Below are positions 6,524 through 8,454 of a stretch of 8,454 nt of DNA, piece after piece. Position numbers and translations under genes: made by a program. This DNA is from Scatosoma sp045660225 (GTDB lineage: Bacteria > Bacillota > Clostridia > Christensenellales > Borkfalkiaceae). Where the stretch lies: NCBI GenBank assembly GCA_045660225.1, contig JAZRDK010000021.1:1-8454 (forward strand), in the 5' to 3' direction. The notes under the pieces are model-generated. The model saw nothing but the letters and a program-made list of their open reading frames with translations, was not told the DNA's origin and made no database searches. The first letter of the stretch is position 1. Each line of letters starts with the position of its first letter.

Positions 6524-7198
6524 ATGGAAAATATGGTAAACGTATTTCTTTTCGGTAAACGTTATCAAGTGCCGGAAAGTTTGACGATTATGAAAGCGAT
6601 GGAATATGCAGGTTATCAACTTGTTCGTGGCTGTGGTTGCCGTAACGGTTTTTGCGGTGCTTGCGCAACCATCTATCGTATCAAAGGTCAACAGGAATTA
6701 AAAACCTGCCTTGCTTGTCAACAACAAGTAGAAGAAGGTATGTACGTAGCAACGTTGCCTTTCTTCCCGCTTGTAAAGCAAGTGTATGGTATCAACCAAA
6801 TCAAGCCCACGCAACAAATTATGATGCAGCTTTATCCCGAAATTTACGCTTGCATCGGTTGCAACGCTTGCACCAAGAGCTGTACGCAAGAATTGAACGT
6901 TATGCAATATATTGCATACGCGCAACGCGGCGAATACGAAAAGGCTGCGGAAGAAAGCTTCGACTGCGTAATGTGCGGCGTATGCTCTTCTCGTTGCCCC
7001 GCAGGAATTTCTCACCCTCAAGTAGCGCTTTTGACGCGTAGACTTACGGGTAAATATCTTGCGCCTCAAACCGAACACCTTATCAACCGCGTAGCGGAAA
7101 TTGATAGAGGGGACTGCAAGGCGGCTTTGGAAGCTATTATGAACACGCCTTTGGAAGAACAAAAACATCTCTACAATACGAGAGAAATCGAAAAATAA
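6524..7198 (+). CDS. Fumarate reductase/succinate dehydrogenase-like iron-sulfur subunit (FrdB/TfrB N-half-like)
   Basis: This 224-residue iron-sulfur subunit resembles FrdB/SdhB or the N-terminal half of methanogen TfrB. The N-terminal plant-type [2Fe-2S] domain has Cys37/Cys39, Cys44, Cys47 and Cys62, with a further Cys65. The C-terminal domain has two full CxxCxxCxxxC motifs, Cys110/113/116/120 (followed by Thr, not Pro) and Cys148/151/154/158 (followed by Pro). In quinone-linked FrdB/SdhB the second motif is C-x5-C-x3-C and makes a [3Fe-4S] cluster; here the extra cysteine (Cys151) predicts [4Fe-4S]. There is no C-terminal HdrB-like CCG domain, unlike TfrB, but hdrB is in the same operon. 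The ATG at 6524 is chosen over ATG 6500 and an earlier TTG because AAGGAG (6509-6514) sits 9 nt upstream. It passes electrons to the flavoprotein encoded next. Confidence 0.87.
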   Translation: MENMVNVFLFGKRYQVPESLTIMKAMEYAGYQLVRGCGCRNGFCGACATIYRIKGQQELKTCLACQQQVEEGMYVATLPFFPLVKQVYGINQIKPTQQIMMQLYPEIYACIGCNACTKSCTQELNVMQYIAYAQRGEYEKAAEESFDCVMCGVCSSRCPAGISHPQVALLTRRLTGKYLAPQTEHLINRVAEIDRGDCKAALEAIMNTPLEEQKHLYNTREIEK

Positions 7199-7204
7199 GG
7201 AGGT
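7197..7204 (+). promoter_or_regulatory. Strong ribosome binding site of the FrdA-like gene
   Basis: AAGGAGGT, a full anti-Shine-Dalgarno match, overlaps the stop of the FrdB-like gene and lies 6 nt before ATG 7211. It fixes the start and therefore shows that the long N-terminal extension of the flavoprotein is translated. Confidence 0.85.
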
Positions 7205-7210
7205 AAGCTT

Positions 7211-8454
7211 ATGTATCGCTACACAGATGAACAATTAGAATCGATGAAGAAAGTGGAAGCAAGCCGTGCCTCCCGTATCGAAAATCTTCACAAGAGAATG
7301 ACCGCGGAAGAAAAAGACGCGGTTTTGGCAGAATTCCACCCCGACTACATTACCACTGCGTATGAAGAATTGAAAGTAGGGCAAAATAAAGGCGGTAAGG
7401 TATTGCACGAACTTGCAGCTTTGTTGCAAGGTCATTCCCGTATTAAGGATATGCAAATCGACCTCACGAAAATCGATTATGACGTAGACGTACTCGTTAT
7501 CGGTGGCGGTGGCGCAGGTTCTTCCGCTGCGATTGAAGCGCACGAACGCGGCGCAAACGTTATGATTGCAACCAAGCTTCGTCTTGGCGACGCAAACACG
7601 GCGATGGCGGAAGGCGGTATTCAAGCTGCGGATAAACCCAACGACAGCCCTGCAACGCACTATCTTGACGCGCTTGGTGGCGGTCACTTTATGAATAAGC
7701 CTGAATTGTTGTATAAGCTTGTAAACGGAGCTCCCGAAGCGATTTTGTGGCTTAACAGACTCGGCGTTATGTTCGATAAGGAAGAAGACGGTACGATGGT
7801 TACCACCCACGGTGGCGGTACGTCCAGAAAGCGTATGCACGCTTGCCGCGACTATTCCGGTTCGGAAATTATGAGAACGCTCCGCGACGAAGTATTCAAC
7901 CGTGGTATTACCGTTGTTGACTTCACGTCCGCAATCGAACTCATTAAGGATACCGACGGCAAAATCGCAGGTGCGGTTTTGATGAATATGGAAACCAAAG
8001 AAATCTTGATTGCAAGAGCGAAGACGGTCGTTATCGCAACGGGCGGCGCAGGTAGATTGCACTATCAAGGCTTCCCTACGTCCAACCACTACGGCGCAAC
8101 GGCAGACGGCTTGGTGCTTGCGTATAGAGCAGGCGCAAAGCTTCTCTATCCCGAAACCTTGCAATATCACCCCACGGGTGCGGCAGAACCCACCCAAATT
8201 TACGGCGCGCTTGTAACGGAAAAAGTACGTTCTCTTGGCGCACAACTCGTAAATAAGGACGGCGAAGCGTTTGTATATTCCTTGGAAACGCGTGACGTTA
8301 CCGCATCTTCGATTATTCGTGAATGTAAAGCACGCGGCAACGGCATCAAGACGACGGACGGCGAAGGCGTATGGCTCGATACGCCGCTTATCGACATCTT
8401 GAACGGCGAGGGTACGATTGAAAAACGTATTCCTGCAATGCTTCGTATGTTCGG
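7211..8454 (+). CDS. Fumarate reductase/succinate dehydrogenase-like flavoprotein (FrdA/TfrA-like), 3' truncated by window
   Basis: An open frame of 414 codons starts at ATG 7211 and runs off the window. An FAD domain begins at DVDVLVIGGGGAG (91-103), followed by AEGGIQ (133-138) and ATGGAGRLH (276-284). Active-site residues known from E. coli FrdA have counterparts: His320 and Thr322 in QYHPTG, Thr336-Glu337, Arg340, and the proton-donor-like Arg361 in ETRD. The His and Arg of the C-terminal part lie beyond the window. The residue at the position of the covalent-FAD histidine is Asn129, so FAD is probably bound non-covalently. About 90 residues precede the FAD domain, far more than in FrdA/SdhA. 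The RGEGG block is RSLGA here. L-aspartate oxidase (NadB) is a relative with similar motifs, but the adjacent FrdB-like gene argues for fumarate reduction or succinate oxidation. Substrate confidence is moderate. Confidence 0.86.
   Translation, partial: MYRYTDEQLESMKKVEASRASRIENLHKRMTAEEKDAVLAEFHPDYITTAYEELKVGQNKGGKVLHELAALLQGHSRIKDMQIDLTKIDYDVDVLVIGGGGAGSSAAIEAHERGANVMIATKLRLGDANTAMAEGGIQAADKPNDSPATHYLDALGGGHFMNKPELLYKLVNGAPEAILWLNRLGVMFDKEEDGTMVTTHGGGTSRKRMHACRDYSGSEIMRTLRDEVFNRGITVVDFTSAIELIKDTDGKIAGAVLMNMETKEILIARAKTVVIATGGAGRLHYQGFPTSNHYGATADGLVLAYRAGAKLLYPETLQYHPTGAAEPTQIYGALVTEKVRSLGAQLVNKDGEAFVYSLETRDVTASSIIRECKARGNGIKTTDGEGVWLDTPLIDILNGEGTIEKRIPAMLRMF

Noticed and set aside
7235..8245. 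Long minus-strand open frame (336 codons) opposite the FrdA-like gene
   Set aside because: It is a shadow caused by codon bias in the real gene. Its translation has no recognisable motif and it lies opposite a frame with clear FAD and active-site motifs.

Overview
The window is one dense, single-strand (+) operon of nine genes, cut at the 3' end. All nine encode iron-sulfur and/or flavin redox proteins. No gene product shows a signal peptide, membrane segment or membrane anchor, so the assembly looks soluble and cytoplasmic. Strong AAGGAGG-type ribosome binding sites, 1-13 nt overlaps between stops and starts, moderate GC and uniform codon use suggest an anaerobic bacterium, most likely a Clostridia-like Bacillota. 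The taxonomic call is an inference from style, not from a marker gene.

Layout: (1) 29-1191, hdrB and hdrC, the heterodisulfide reductase B/C pair. HdrB carries two complete CCG (non-cubane [4Fe-4S]) motifs. (2) 1246-3237, hdrA, the flavin-bifurcating subunit with its full set of cysteine motifs. (3) 3225-6510, an Flx-type NAD(P)H dehydrogenase module. It contains an MvhD/FlxD [2Fe-2S] adaptor, two related AsrA-like Fe-S proteins (FlxB/FlxC type), and an AsrB/PyrK-like FAD-NAD(P)H subunit (FlxA). (4) 6524-8454, a soluble fumarate reductase/succinate dehydrogenase-like pair: an FrdB-like Fe-S protein and an FrdA-like flavoprotein that runs off the window.

Proposed teamwork (inference): NAD(P)H delivers electrons to FlxA, which pass through the FlxB/FlxC clusters and FlxD to the HdrA flavin. 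There they would split between a low-potential carrier (ferredoxin or flavodoxin) and a high-potential branch through HdrC/HdrB. Because an FrdAB-like pair is translated from the same operon, fumarate, directly or via a thiol/disulfide carrier, is a good candidate for the high-potential acceptor. The reverse reaction, succinate oxidation pulled by reduced ferredoxin, is also possible. HdrABC-FlxABCD complexes and the methanogen thiol:fumarate reductase TfrAB are known. Their combination here, with the HdrB half of TfrB as a separate gene, FrdB clusters that are all [4Fe-4S]-type, and a long N-terminal extension on the flavoprotein, is the most interesting part of the window.

There are no RNA genes, mobile elements, CRISPR arrays or gene-free stretches over 300 bases. 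The only notable gap is 54 nt, between hdrC and hdrA.
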